Positions 1 through 9,154 of a stretch of DNA of 64,000 nt are shown one piece after another (within the stretch, counting starts at the first letter, position 1; the number at the start of each line of letters is the position of its first letter). A program made the position numbers and the translations under genes. The notes under the pieces are model-generated. The model was given only the letters and a program-made list of their open reading frames with translations. It searched no databases and had not been told where the DNA came from. The DNA is from JAUMXJ01 sp041781135 (GTDB taxonomy: Bacteria; Bacillota; Clostridia; Peptostreptococcales; Acidaminobacteraceae), in the NCBI GenBank assembly GCA_041781135.1, contig JBHAZV010000006.1, positions 19,701-83,700 on the forward strand. Direction: 5' to 3'.

Positions 1-419
1 GCGTCTGTAACTTTGAACGAATATACGCCAAACGCCCTCAGCCTTACTGTGCCAAACTCTGAATCGCGCATCATCACAGGATTTGGTGTTCCCCATTTCT
101 GTCCGAGAAACTGCTTTGTATTCACAAAGTAGACATCGGTCTTAAAATGATTGTTAAACAGATACTTCCAGTTGGATAAAGTCGTCAGAACCGGCATCGA
201 ATCAGTATTCAGAGTATACTTGCCCGGCTGATAAACATCGGCGATCTGCCCCTGGTACTGAAAAACTGCAACCTGCGACTCTCTTACGATCAGCTGCGCG
301 CCTTCTTTGATCTGCTGTTTCTCGGGTACCGGAAACTTCCAGACCATGGTGTCGTGAGTGTCATCTTCCCATGCGATAACCTCTAGAAATTCACCTTTGA
401 TAAAATCCAATATGCCCAT
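1..419 (-). CDS. SPFH-domain protein of the YdjI / virion-core-like family (C-terminal part outside window)
   Basis: This frame runs off the left edge, so only the first 139 or so codons are present. It begins MGILDFIKGEFLEVIAWEDD and continues with TMVWKFP, LIVRESQVAVFQ, QIADVYQPGKYTL and FGTVRL. I recognise this as the N-terminal half of the SPFH-domain family that includes Bacillus YdjI. Members are cytoplasmic or membrane-associated scaffold proteins, often with a C-terminal zinc ribbon; their biochemical role is not settled. The ATG has a strong ribosome binding site (CAGGAGGTGTT) and a plausible promoter just upstream at 441-469. It is transcribed away from pepD in the same direction, so it could also receive pepD read-through. 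Confidence 0.8.
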   Translation of the reverse strand, partial: MGILDFIKGEFLEVIAWEDDTHDTMVWKFPVPEKQQIKEGAQLIVRESQVAVFQYQGQIADVYQPGKYTLNTDSMPVLTTLSNWKYLFNNHFKTDVYFVNTKQFLGQKWGTPNPVMMRDSEFGTVRLRAFGVYSFKVTD

Positions 420-440
420 AACACCTCCTGTTATGTTTTT

Positions 441-469
441 ACTTTATCATTTATTTTTATCAAACTCAA
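441..469 (-). promoter_or_regulatory. Putative sigma-A promoter for the SPFH gene
   Basis: On the minus strand a -35 TTGAGT (464-469) and a -10 TAAAGT (441-446) are separated by 17 bases. The expected start is about 15 bases before the AGGAGG of the SPFH gene. Confidence 0.5.
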
Positions 470-474
470 TGGTT

Positions 475-1893
475 TTATGAGATTTTTTCAAGCGTATTTC
501 TCAAAAATTGATAAACCCTTTCAATTGAAGAAATGCGCACTCTCTCATCAGGGGTATGCACATCATGATGCTCCGGCCCAATCGAAACCATGTCGATATC
601 GCCGATTTTTTCGACCAAGTATCCACATTCAAGACCCGCGTGTATCGCGCTGATTTCCAATTCGCTGCCGTAAAGCTCCTTCCAAACCTTCTTCATGTGC
701 TCTCTAAGATACGACTCTTCTCTGAACTGCCATTCCGGATAGCCGTCAGAAAGCTTTGTTTCGCCGCCAAAGCGCTCTGTAAGCTTTACAAGATTCTCTG
801 CAAGCTCGTATTTTCTGCTCCTTACTGAAGATCTTACAGACTGATGCACCTCAAGGACACCGCCGTCTAAAACTGCAATCGCAAGATTGAGAGAAGTCTC
901 TACAAGCCCGTCGACAGAATGGCTCATGCGCTGCACTCCATGTGGAGCGAGCAGCAGATAATCGATCATTTTTTTGGATTCTTCGACGCCAAGCACCGGA
1001 AGCTCTCCTTCAAAATCAGAAACCACCAAATTCACAGAATCCTCTATTCCCGCATATTCGTTATTAAAAACAGCCTGCATATCGGCGACAAAATCCATAC
1101 TGCCATCAAATGCTACAACCGCCTCCGCGCTCTGCGGGATGGCATTCATTTTTATACCGCCCTTAAAGGAAGCAATTTGAACGCCGCGGCATTTGTCGAG
1201 CACACGCGCAAGCAGTTTTATAGAATTGGCTCTCTCCTTGACTATCTCCTGACCGGAATGACCGCCTTTCAGACCGCCCACAGCAATCTTTTTTAACCCG
1301 CCTCTTGCAGCTCCGAAGCTGACAGGAAGCCTTGCCGTATGGTTTATGCCGCCGGCGCAGGAAGCAAGCAGGATGCCCTCTTCCTCCGAATCGATATTTA
1401 TTAGCATATCGCCCTTTACCGCGCCCTTTTTGAGCCCTATAACACCGTCCATACCCGTCTCTTCGGTGGCAGTAAACAAAAACGACATCGCAGGATACGC
1501 AGAGACCTTATCCTCCATAATGGCGAGCATCATTGCAGCGCCTATTCCGTTATCCGCGCCGAGAGTAGTGCCCTCGGTCATTATCCAGTCGCCATCAACC
1601 TTAACAGGTATCGGCGAACACGCGAAATCAAAATCATAGCCATCCCTTGCAATACATACCATATCGGTATGAGCCTGCAAAATCACAGTTTTTGAGCTAT
1701 TGCTGCCCTGCGCGGGTTTTTCTACAATCACATTATGAAACTCATCCCTGACCACATGCAGCCCAAGCTCATTTGCCGTTCCCTCAATATACTTTGCGAC
1801 CCTGAGCTCGTCACCTGAACATCTCGGTATTTTTGTCAGTTCTTCAAAATAGTAAAGCACCCTCTCCGGCTTTAATCCCGTTAATTTGCCCAT
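475..1893 (-). CDS. pepD: Aminoacyl-histidine dipeptidase (PepD, M20 family)
   Basis: A zinc dipeptidase of the cytosolic beta-Ala-His / Xaa-His dipeptidase type that cleaves peptides into amino acids. Metal-site motifs appear in family order: QAHTDMV near residue 75 of the trimmed protein, TLGADNGIG near 112, TATEETG near 144, and a late DVHTPDERV stretch. The length, 472 residues, is normal. The frame stays open to 1920, but the ATG at 1893 (MGKLTGLKPERV) follows a perfect GGAGGGAGC site, so I use 1893. It lies between the cyclophilin gene (26 bases or more away) and the SPFH gene. It probably forms part of amino-acid salvage together with the other peptidases in this window. Confidence 0.93.
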   Translation of the reverse strand: MGKLTGLKPERVLYYFEELTKIPRCSGDELRVAKYIEGTANELGLHVVRDEFHNVIVEKPAQGSNSSKTVILQAHTDMVCIARDGYDFDFACSPIPVKVDGDWIMTEGTTLGADNGIGAAMMLAIMEDKVSAYPAMSFLFTATEETGMDGVIGLKKGAVKGDMLINIDSEEEGILLASCAGGINHTARLPVSFGAARGGLKKIAVGGLKGGHSGQEIVKERANSIKLLARVLDKCRGVQIASFKGGIKMNAIPQSAEAVVAFDGSMDFVADMQAVFNNEYAGIEDSVNLVVSDFEGELPVLGVEESKKMIDYLLLAPHGVQRMSHSVDGLVETSLNLAIAVLDGGVLEVHQSVRSSVRSRKYELAENLVKLTERFGGETKLSDGYPEWQFREESYLREHMKKVWKELYGSELEISAIHAGLECGYLVEKIGDIDMVSIGPEHHDVHTPDERVRISSIERVYQFLRNTLEKIS

Positions 1894-1949
1894 GCTCCCT
1901 CCTATATTTAAACTATTCAAGATTTAAACTATTCAAGCAGCCATTCGAA

Positions 1950-2426
1950 CTATATAATAACTATGCTCTCTATGACTACATCATTAAGCGGCCTGTCTCT
2001 GTGGTCGGTATCGACGGCGGCGATCTTGTCCACAACCTCTATTCCGCCGATAACCCTGCCGAACGCCGCATACCCGCCATCAAGATGAGGCGCAGCCTTG
2101 TGACAAATAAAAAACTGCGAGCTTGCCGAATCGGGATCTGCGCTCCTTGCCATGGAAATAACGCCTCTCTCATGCCGCAAATTATTATTATGCCCGTTTT
2201 GTGCAAACTCGCCGACTATATTTTGCTCCGCGCCGCCCATACCTGTTCCGTCGGGGCAGCCTCCCTGTATCATAAAATTATTTATGACCCTGTGGAAAAT
2301 CAATCCGTCATAAAATCCTGCGCCTACAAGAGACAAAAAATTTTCGCAAGTCTTTGGAGCATGCTCCCCGAGCAGCTCTATGTCAATGACCCCAAAATCC
2401 TTTACAGTTAACCTTACCTTACTCAC
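1950..2426 (-). CDS. Cyclophilin-type peptidyl-prolyl cis-trans isomerase
   Basis: A cytoplasmic cyclophilin that isomerises proline peptide bonds. Recognisable blocks are APKTCENFL, FHRVINNFMIQGG, GPG-equivalent residues in GGAEQNIVGEF, ISMAR and SSQFFI, then GGYAAFGRVIGG near the end. No signal peptide is visible. The open frame can be extended to a TTG at 2444, but a GTG at 2426 preceded by an AGGCAGGTG site gives the usual family N-terminus (VSKVRLTVKDFG), so I use that. The start overlaps the 3' end of engB by 8 bases, implying translational coupling as the last gene of the lon-engB block. Confidence 0.9.
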   Translation of the reverse strand: MSKVRLTVKDFGVIDIELLGEHAPKTCENFLSLVGAGFYDGLIFHRVINNFMIQGGCPDGTGMGGAEQNIVGEFAQNGHNNNLRHERGVISMARSADPDSASSQFFICHKAAPHLDGGYAAFGRVIGGIEVVDKIAAVDTDHRDRPLNDVVIESIVII

Positions 2427-3045
2427 ATTGCACCTGCCTTTCAATATGTATATTTAATTGTTTTTCCTCAAAAATTGCATTGAACCTGTCCCACAGCTCG
2501 TACTTGCCCTGCCTGCTGTCCGCCGATGTGACAGTAATAGCCTCGCCTTGCACTCCGAGCGCATCTGATATTTCGGCGCAGCTCTGCCGCTGCCTCTGCC
2601 GTCCGAGCTTATCTCCCTTTGTGGCTGCAAGCACGCCATTAAATCCGCTCGCTTTTATCCATTCTATCATTTTTATGTCGTCCTGCGTAGGTTTGTGCCT
2701 TATATCCACCAACATAACGACTTCAACTAAATTTTTTCTTGTGCCCAAGTACTCGCCAATGAGCTTGCCCCAACTATTGCGAACCTGTTTGGAGACATTT
2801 GCAAAACCATATCCGGGCAAATCAACTATTCTGAAAAGACCATCTACACTGAAAAAATTTATCAGCTGCGTCTTGCCGGGAGTCGAAGATGTCTTTACAA
2901 GATTCCTGCGGCCGAGCAACATATTTATCAGCGAAGATTTGCCTACATTGGAGCGCCCGACTATAGCGAGCTCTGGCAAATCATCGTCCGGATACTGGTT
3001 CTTTCCCGCCGCAGAGCCGACAAATTTCGAAATTTTTATCTTCAT
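2419..3045 (-). CDS. engB: Ribosome-biogenesis GTPase EngB (YsxC/YihA)
   Basis: A small essential GTPase that helps assemble the 50S subunit. G-motifs are clear: GRSNVGKSS near residue 30 (P-loop), TPGKTQ near 56 (switch I), DLPGYG near 77 (G3), and TKGD near 143 (G4). The length of 208 residues is typical. Its ATG overlaps the lon stop by four bases (ATGA), and the lon-engB order is the standard Firmicute arrangement. Confidence 0.96.
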   Translation of the reverse strand: MKIKISKFVGSAAGKNQYPDDDLPELAIVGRSNVGKSSLINMLLGRRNLVKTSSTPGKTQLINFFSVDGLFRIVDLPGYGFANVSKQVRNSWGKLIGEYLGTRKNLVEVVMLVDIRHKPTQDDIKMIEWIKASGFNGVLAATKGDKLGRQRQRQSCAEISDALGVQGEAITVTSADSRQGKYELWDRFNAIFEEKQLNIHIERQVQCE

Positions 3046-5477
3046 TTTACAAGCGCCAACTTAAGAACCTGTTTCATATTTTTAACAGGTACAAATTCCA
3101 TAGCCGTTCTCAGCTCTTCCGGAAGTTCTTCGAAATCGCTCTGATTTTCTATTGGATAGAGCACCGTTTTGATTCCGGCTCTTAAGGCAGCGAGAGCCTT
3201 CTCCTTAAGACCGCCGATAGGAAGCACCCTGCCTCGCAGAGTGACCTCACCGGTCATCGCCACAAACCTGCTGACCTTGATTCCGGAAAAAGCAGAAACA
3301 ATAGCAGTTGCCATCGTAATACCCGCCGAAGGACCGTCCTTTGGTATCGCCCCCTCCGGAATATGTATATGGACATCCTTGCTGGTGTAAAGCTTTTCGT
3401 CTATTTTATAGTCTTTGGAGATTGTTCTCACAAAACTGAGCGCCGCCTCTGCAGATTCCTTCATAACATCGCCCACCTGCCCGGTGATTTTGAGCTTCCC
3501 GCTGCCTCCGTCCAGAATATTTACTTCTATCGACAAAGTTTCGCCGCCTACAGAAGTCCATGCAAGACCTGTAACTACTCCTACCTGATCTTCGCCGGCG
3601 ACTATATCGAATCTGTATTTTTTCTTGCCGAGGTACTTGGAAACACTGCGTTCAGCCACTTTCACGGAGCGAATGTCCTCCTTGACGATTCTGACCGCAG
3701 CCTTTCGGCATATATCAGCTATTTTTCGTTCGAGATTTCGAACGCCTGATTCCCGCGTATAACCCCTGATTATCTCTTTTATAGCGGTATCGCTGATAGT
3801 ACAGGTGCTCGCGCTCAGACCATGCTCTGCAAGCTTTTTTGGAACGAGGTATTTTGCCGCAATATTCAGTTTTTCGTCCTCGGTATATCCGGAAATCTCA
3901 ATAACCTCCATTCTGTCCAACAGCGGCCGAGGTATTGTAGACAGCGTGTTTGCGGTCGCAATAAAAATAACGTCGCTCAAATCAAACGGTATTTCGAGGT
4001 AATGGTCGGTAAAATCTTTGTTCTGCTCGGAATCGAGCACTTCCAGCAGCGCTCCTGCCGGATCGCCCCGGAAATCGCCGGCAAGCTTATCTATTTCATC
4101 GAGCAGTATCAGCGGATTTCTTGTTCCGGCATCCTTTATGCAGCTGATTATCCTGCCGGGTATCGCGCCGATATAAGTGCGCCTGTGCCCCCTTATCTCC
4201 GCTTCATCTCTGACACCGCCAAGGGACATCCTCGTATAATTCCTGCCGAGAGCCTTTGCTATCGACTTGCCTATAGAGGTTTTTCCAACTCCGGGAGGCC
4301 CGACAAGGCATATTATCTGCCCTTTCATCTTTTTGTTAAGCTGCCTGACAGCCAGGTATTCAAGTATCCTCTCCTTCACCTTTTCGAGCCCATAATGGTC
4401 GCCCTCAAGGATACTCTCGGCTTTTACGATATCTTCATTATCCTTCGTGGTCTTTTTCCATGGAAGATCGAGTATCAGACTGACATAAGAGCGTATTACC
4501 GCACTCTCGGCAGACGAGGCATTCATACGCGAATATCTGTCTATCTCTCTTTCCAACTTCACATTTATGGCTTTTGGAAGTTTAAGCGAGGCAAGCTTCT
4601 TCTTCATTTCCATGACTTCGGTTTCGAGCTCTGTATCGTCGCCGAGTTCAGTCTGAATGACCTTGATCTGCTCGCGCAAAAAATATTCCTTTTGGTTCTT
4701 ATTGAGCTTCTTATGGAGTTTTTCTTCGATATCGCGCTGGGTTTCGGCGATTTCGATCTCTCCATACAGAGACATCAGAAGGATTTCGAGCCTTTCCTCG
4801 ACTACTATTGCATTCAGCACACTCTGCTTTGCTTCAAGGCCGATCGGCAGATTATCTGCGATTATATCAGCAACAAGCCCTGCATCCTGAAGCTTGGCAA
4901 GCTTGCCGGTAAGACTCGCCACGCGCTGATTCATAAGGGTTACATATTTTTCAAAGCCCTTTACCGCCACATTCTTGCGCTTCAGATTTTCGGCAGCAAC
5001 ATTGGCATCGTAGCCGTCGCAGTGGCGATCTTGCAAGACCTGCACCGCAACCTTTCCAAAACCGTCGGTCGATATCGTATCGAGTTTGACCGCCCTCGCC
5101 TCGGTTTTCACAACAACTCTGACACTGCCGCCCTGTATATTGATCCTGTCGGTTATTTCCGCAATTACACCTATGCTGTGACAATCATCGGGAAGCAGCG
5201 GTTCGCTCGCGTTCTCCTTTTGGGTCGCGACAAACAGCGGCGTTTTATTGTCGACAGAATACTGCACCGCAAGAATATCTCTCTCGGTAGAAATATCTAT
5301 TTGGTAAATTCTTCCTGGGAAAAAGACCGCATTGCGCAGCGACAGCATTGCCACTATGTTCTTTTTAATCTCGGACAAACCGCCGCCAACACCTGCACCC
5401 ACCGAAGACACAGCGCTTTCTTCGTACGCCGTCGTCTCGATATCACCGCTGTTTGTTGAATTCTTCAAATCGTTCAT
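3042..5477 (-). CDS. lon: ATP-dependent Lon protease
   Basis: A soluble homohexameric AAA+ serine protease that degrades misfolded and regulatory proteins. The 811 residues show, in order, an N-terminal LON substrate domain (about 40-230) with a following coiled coil, a AAA+ module with Walker A GPPGVGKT at 393-400 and Walker B LILLDEID near 458, and the C-terminal protease domain. The catalytic serine is in KDGPSAG (Ser717) and the lysine in GGLKEK (Lys758). The first 35 residues, rich in Ser, Gly and Glu, extend beyond the usual start of the LON domain. The ATG has a GGAGAGGT site. It lies nine bases after clpX and overlaps engB by four. Confidence 0.97.
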   Translation of the reverse strand: MNDLKNSTNSGDIETTAYEESAVSSVGAGVGGGLSEIKKNIVAMLSLRNAVFFPGRIYQIDISTERDILAVQYSVDNKTPLFVATQKENASEPLLPDDCHSIGVIAEITDRINIQGGSVRVVVKTEARAVKLDTISTDGFGKVAVQVLQDRHCDGYDANVAAENLKRKNVAVKGFEKYVTLMNQRVASLTGKLAKLQDAGLVADIIADNLPIGLEAKQSVLNAIVVEERLEILLMSLYGEIEIAETQRDIEEKLHKKLNKNQKEYFLREQIKVIQTELGDDTELETEVMEMKKKLASLKLPKAINVKLEREIDRYSRMNASSAESAVIRSYVSLILDLPWKKTTKDNEDIVKAESILEGDHYGLEKVKERILEYLAVRQLNKKMKGQIICLVGPPGVGKTSIGKSIAKALGRNYTRMSLGGVRDEAEIRGHRRTYIGAIPGRIISCIKDAGTRNPLILLDEIDKLAGDFRGDPAGALLEVLDSEQNKDFTDHYLEIPFDLSDVIFIATANTLSTIPRPLLDRMEVIEISGYTEDEKLNIAAKYLVPKKLAEHGLSASTCTISDTAIKEIIRGYTRESGVRNLERKIADICRKAAVRIVKEDIRSVKVAERSVSKYLGKKKYRFDIVAGEDQVGVVTGLAWTSVGGETLSIEVNILDGGSGKLKITGQVGDVMKESAEAALSFVRTISKDYKIDEKLYTSKDVHIHIPEGAIPKDGPSAGITMATAIVSAFSGIKVSRFVAMTGEVTLRGRVLPIGGLKEKALAALRAGIKTVLYPIENQSDFEELPEELRTAMEFVPVKNMKQVLKLALVK

Positions 5478-5486
5478 ACCTCTCCG

Positions 5487-6716
5487 CTATCCGACTTTTT
5501 TATCAATAAAGTTCGAGATTGCCGACCTCACATCCTTTTCAGAAATTCTGACCCGCTTTATTTTTTTATTAGACGGAGTCTCGTACATATAGTCCATCAA
5601 AAGTTTTTCCATGACCGACCTTAGTCCGCGCGCGCCCATTTTTCGGCGGTGCGATTCGTCGGCTATCGCCTTAAGGGCATCCTTTGTTATCTGAAGCTCT
5701 ACCCCGTCGAGCTCAAACAGCTTTTTGTACTGCTTGACAAGCGCATTTTTCGGCTCTGTGAGGACTCTTATGAGCGATTCCACAGTCAGTTCGCTCAAAG
5801 TGACGACAACCGGAAGCCTTCCCACCATTTCCGGGATTATCCCGTACTTTATGAGGTCGGAAGGCTCTATCCTTTCTAAAAGCTCGGTCTTTGACGCGTC
5901 ATTTTTGCTCTTTATGTCCGCGCCGAATCCCATTACTTTTTGATCGACGCGGTTTTTTATAATTTTATCGATACCCTCAAATGCGCCGCCGCAAATAAAC
6001 AATATGTTTGTAGTGTCGACTTTTATCATCTCCTGCTCAGGGTGCTTGCGGCCTCCCTGAGGCGGAACGCTTGCAACCGTACCCTCGAGGATTTTCAGCA
6101 AAGCCTGCTGTACCCCCTCGCCGGAAACATCCCGCGTAATCGACGGATTTTCAGTCTTTCGGGTTATCTTGTCTATTTCATCCACATAAATAATACCGCG
6201 CTCCGCAAGCTCTATATCGTAGTCGGCATCTTGTACAAGCTTGAGTATGATATTTTCCACGTCTTCGCCGACATAACCAGCCTCTGTAAGCGTAGTGGCA
6301 TCCGCAATGGCAAACGGAACCTTAAGTATTTTTGCCAAAGTCCTCGCAAGCAGCGTCTTTCCCGAACCAGTAGGGCCAAGCATCAGCACATTGCTTTTTT
6401 GAAGCTCTACGCCACCGTCCAGCTCATCAGAGTTGTAAATCCTCTTGTAATGATTATAGACTGCGACTGACAATACCTTTTTAGCCTGCTCCTGACCTAT
6501 GACATAGTCGTCGAGCATCGCCTTGATCTCGGCAGGCTTCGGAAGTTCGCCTACATCCTCCGTTTCTTTATCCGCCTTGTACTGCTCCTTTGTGACGTTA
6601 TAGCATATTTGTATGCAGTTATGACAAATACAAGCGCCCGCCGGACCGCCAAACATCAGCAATCCGTCGTCCTCGCTCCTGCCGCAGAATGAACAGGTCA
6701 GTTTTTTATTAGCCAT
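5487..6716 (-). CDS. clpX: ATP-dependent Clp protease ATP-binding subunit ClpX
   Basis: A hexameric AAA+ unfoldase that feeds substrates to ClpP. The N-terminal zinc-binding domain has four cysteines (CSFC and CHNC, residues 8-35). They are followed by Walker A GPTGSGKT, the GYVGED pore region, Walker B IIYVDEIDKI, and the sensor-2 motif GARGLRS. Translation could begin at TTG 6719, but the next codon, ATG at 6716, is the conventional start (MANKKLTCSFC). A GAAGGAGA site sits in the end of clpP. The stop of clpP and this ATG share one base (TGATG), so the pair is tightly coupled. Confidence 0.97.
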   Translation of the reverse strand: MANKKLTCSFCGRSEDDGLLMFGGPAGACICHNCIQICYNVTKEQYKADKETEDVGELPKPAEIKAMLDDYVIGQEQAKKVLSVAVYNHYKRIYNSDELDGGVELQKSNVLMLGPTGSGKTLLARTLAKILKVPFAIADATTLTEAGYVGEDVENIILKLVQDADYDIELAERGIIYVDEIDKITRKTENPSITRDVSGEGVQQALLKILEGTVASVPPQGGRKHPEQEMIKVDTTNILFICGGAFEGIDKIIKNRVDQKVMGFGADIKSKNDASKTELLERIEPSDLIKYGIIPEMVGRLPVVVTLSELTVESLIRVLTEPKNALVKQYKKLFELDGVELQITKDALKAIADESHRRKMGARGLRSVMEKLLMDYMYETPSNKKIKRVRISEKDVRSAISNFIDKKVG

Positions 6717-7303
6717 CAATTCTCCTTCTTCTCGATCACTTCGTCTATCAGACCGTATGCCTTTGCCTCCTGCGCAGACATAAAATAGTCGCGCTCAGTA
6801 TCCACAGATATCTTTTCGAGAGGCTGGCCAGTCATGTCAGACAGAAGCTTGTTCATGAGCTCCTTAGTCTTTTGCAGACGCTCAGCCTGAATCCTTACGT
6901 CAGTGGCCTGCCCCCTCGCTCCTCCAAGCGGCTGATGGATCATTATCTCTGAATGCGGCAGCGCGCTTCTCTTGCCTTTATCGCCCGCCGCAAGCAGCAC
7001 AGCCCCCATAGAGGCGGCCATTCCAACGCATATAGTAGCAATTTTAGGGCGCACAAGCTTCATTGTGTCAAAAATTGCCATTCCCGCGGTTATAGAACCG
7101 CCGGGACTGTTTATGTACACATTGATATCCTTGTCGGGATCCTCAGCCTCTAAAAACAAAAGCTGAGCGACCACAGTGTTCGCCATAGTATCTTCGATCT
7201 CGCCCGATATAAAAATTATCCTGTCTTTTAAGAGCCGCGAATAAATATCGTACGACCTTTCTCCACGGCTTGTCTGCTCTATTACATAAGGTATAAGCGA
7301 CAT
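6716..7303 (-). CDS. clpP: ATP-dependent Clp protease proteolytic subunit ClpP
   Basis: The serine protease chamber of the ClpXP machine. The catalytic triad is visible at family positions: Ser98 in GMAASMG, His123 in EIMIHQP and Asp172 in TERDYF. At 195 residues it is full length, and the start has a GGAGGAGGAG site. It lies between tig and clpX in the canonical tig-clpP-clpX order. Only one clpP appears in the window. Confidence 0.97.
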   Translation of the reverse strand: MSLIPYVIEQTSRGERSYDIYSRLLKDRIIFISGEIEDTMANTVVAQLLFLEAEDPDKDINVYINSPGGSITAGMAIFDTMKLVRPKIATICVGMAASMGAVLLAAGDKGKRSALPHSEIMIHQPLGGARGQATDVRIQAERLQKTKELMNKLLSDMTGQPLEKISVDTERDYFMSAQEAKAYGLIDEVIEKKEN

Positions 7304-7346
7304 AACTCCTCCTCCTGCGCCCGCAAGATGCGAGCCGCTGTTTTGT

Positions 7347-8624
7347 TTATTTTTCCACCGCGCCGTCGAGCAGCAGTTTTACTACTTTTTCAAACTGAAT
7401 CTGCTCTGCAAGAGCCCTCTGCTGGCCCTCGTAAAACGATCTTACGGTGTCGACGGACATTTTGTACATATCCGCCATTCTTGCGTATTCTTTTTCTTTA
7501 TCCTCGTCGGTGATCTCAAAATTTTCTTTTATGCGAATCTTTTCGAACACCAAATCCTGTTTGATCTTCTGAACGGCATCTTTTCTCATGTCGTTTCTGA
7601 TTGAATCCTCGCCGCCCATAAATTCAAAATACTGTTCTGCAGAGAGCCCCTGGCGCTTCAGCTGATTCGAAAAATGTTCGATCATTGAGTCTAGCTCCGT
7701 TTCTATCATTCTTTCCGGCAGTTCCTCTGTCATCAGAGCGGCAGCTGCTGCAAATACTCTTTGTCGTTTTAATTCTTCACTTGATTTTGCAACTTCCTTT
7801 TCCAATTCCTCTCTGATAAATTTTTTATACTCGTCAAGAGTGTCAAATTCAGAAACATCTTTTACAAATTCATCATTTAGTTCAGGAAGAACAAGCTCTT
7901 TGACTTCATTGATCTTGCACGCAAACACCGCATCCTTTCCAGCAAGATGCTCAGCTCTGTAATCGTCGGGAAATCTCACGGAGACGCTCACATCCTCGCC
8001 TGCAACGTGACCTACGAGCTGATCTTCAAACCCCGGAATAAACGAGCCTGAGCCGAGCTTCAAATCGTGCGCCTTCATGCTTCCACCTTCGAAAATTTCT
8101 CCATCGACTCTGCCCTCGAAGTCTATATTCACTATGTCGCCGTTTTTCGCAGCCCTCTCCGCAACTGTTATCCTGCCATTTTTTTCGCGTTCTTCTTCTA
8201 TTCTCTGATTTACTTTTTCATCGCTGACATTCCTGTCTATTGCTTCGATTTCGAGCGCCTTGTAATCTCCGATTTCAAATTCAGGAGTGACTGCAAAAAT
8301 AGCGGTAAAGACAAGCCCTTCTTTCTCTCCTATGCTCTCGATCTCTATTTCCGGCTTGCTCGACGGACTTAGTTCGAGCGCATCGAGCGCTGCCGGGTAT
8401 TTTTCGGAGACAAGTCTGTTGGCGGCATCTTCAAAAAATATGCCCTCGCCGTAGTACCTCTCCATAACTCCCCTTGGAGCCTTGCCCTTTCGGAATCCGG
8501 GAATTCCGTACCTGCTTTTATTTTTTGTATAGGAATAATTAAGCCCCTCAGCAAATTCTTTGGAATCTAACTCCACTCTGATGGTAACTTCATTGTTTTC
8601 CCGTTTGACGACTGATTGATTCAT
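7347..8624 (-). CDS. tig: Trigger factor, ribosome-associated chaperone and peptidyl-prolyl isomerase
   Basis: Binds nascent chains at the ribosome exit tunnel. The 425 residues show an N-terminal ribosome-binding domain with the signature GFRKGKAPRGV near residue 45, a central FKBP domain beginning GDIVNIDFEGRVDG near 160, and an alpha-helical C-terminal chaperone domain. A TATAAT -10 on the minus strand (8645-8650) lies about 20 bases upstream, so transcription of the tig-clpP-clpX-lon-engB block may begin here; the -35 is weak. The ATG follows AGGGGGAA. Confidence 0.96.
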   Translation of the reverse strand: MNQSVVKRENNEVTIRVELDSKEFAEGLNYSYTKNKSRYGIPGFRKGKAPRGVMERYYGEGIFFEDAANRLVSEKYPAALDALELSPSSKPEIEIESIGEKEGLVFTAIFAVTPEFEIGDYKALEIEAIDRNVSDEKVNQRIEEEREKNGRITVAERAAKNGDIVNIDFEGRVDGEIFEGGSMKAHDLKLGSGSFIPGFEDQLVGHVAGEDVSVSVRFPDDYRAEHLAGKDAVFACKINEVKELVLPELNDEFVKDVSEFDTLDEYKKFIREELEKEVAKSSEELKRQRVFAAAAALMTEELPERMIETELDSMIEHFSNQLKRQGLSAEQYFEFMGGEDSIRNDMRKDAVQKIKQDLVFEKIRIKENFEITDEDKEKEYARMADMYKMSVDTVRSFYEGQQRALAEQIQFEKVVKLLLDGAVEK

Positions 8625-8674
8625 TTTTCCCCCTATATTCCTTGATTATAGCCTTAATATGTTACTCTAATTAG

Positions 8675-9154
8675 CTAAAAAAGTAAATAATCGGCTTTAA
8701 TAGCATCTATTTCGCGTTCTAACGCATCATTTGCCGCGTCAAAATCAAATCCCCTTCGCATCAGAGCCGCCAAAATCCGCTGCCGCACCTTGTAATCGCG
8801 AGCATCCGCACCCTTTTCGATCTCTCTGCGAAGCCTTTGAGCTGCAATCTCTCGAATTGCAGAGGCTTCGCCGCAATCCTGGGCGTCTGCAAAAACCTCA
8901 TCAATAACATTCTTCGCTATGCCCTTTTGCCTCAAAAAAAATTCGAGCCTTCTCCTGCCGTACTTTTGAGAATTAAGCTCAACATAGTTCCTTGCATATC
9001 TTAAATCGCTAATAATGCCGCCTGCCGACAACTGCTCTAACACCCTGCGGATCTCCGGCTCGTCAAAACCTTTTTTTACAAGAGCTTCGCGGATTTTTTG
9101 CTCCGTATAGTCGCGCCTTGCGAGCAGCATCATTGCATATGCATCTGCCTTCAC
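8675..9154 (-). CDS. recX: RecX family regulatory protein
   Basis: A small all-helical protein that modulates RecA filaments. It shows the three-helix repeat pattern: DYTEQKIREALVKKG, then ISDLRYARNYVELNSQKYGRRRLEFFLRQKGI (given in parts: YARNYVELN, GRRRLEFFLRQKG), and KVRQRILAALMRRGFD near the end. The length is 159 residues. The start is GTG, overlapping the stop of the upstream gene by four bases (GTGA) and preceded by AGGAGAA. recA is not in the window. Confidence 0.85.
   Translation of the reverse strand: MKADAYAMMLLARRDYTEQKIREALVKKGFDEPEIRRVLEQLSAGGIISDLRYARNYVELNSQKYGRRRLEFFLRQKGIAKNVIDEVFADAQDCGEASAIREIAAQRLRREIEKGADARDYKVRQRILAALMRRGFDFDAANDALEREIDAIKADYLLF

Noticed and set aside
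3822..5459. 545-codon open frame on the plus strand opposite lon
   Set aside because: It lies entirely antisense to a clear Lon protease, has no family motifs and no ribosome binding site; a shadow of codon bias.
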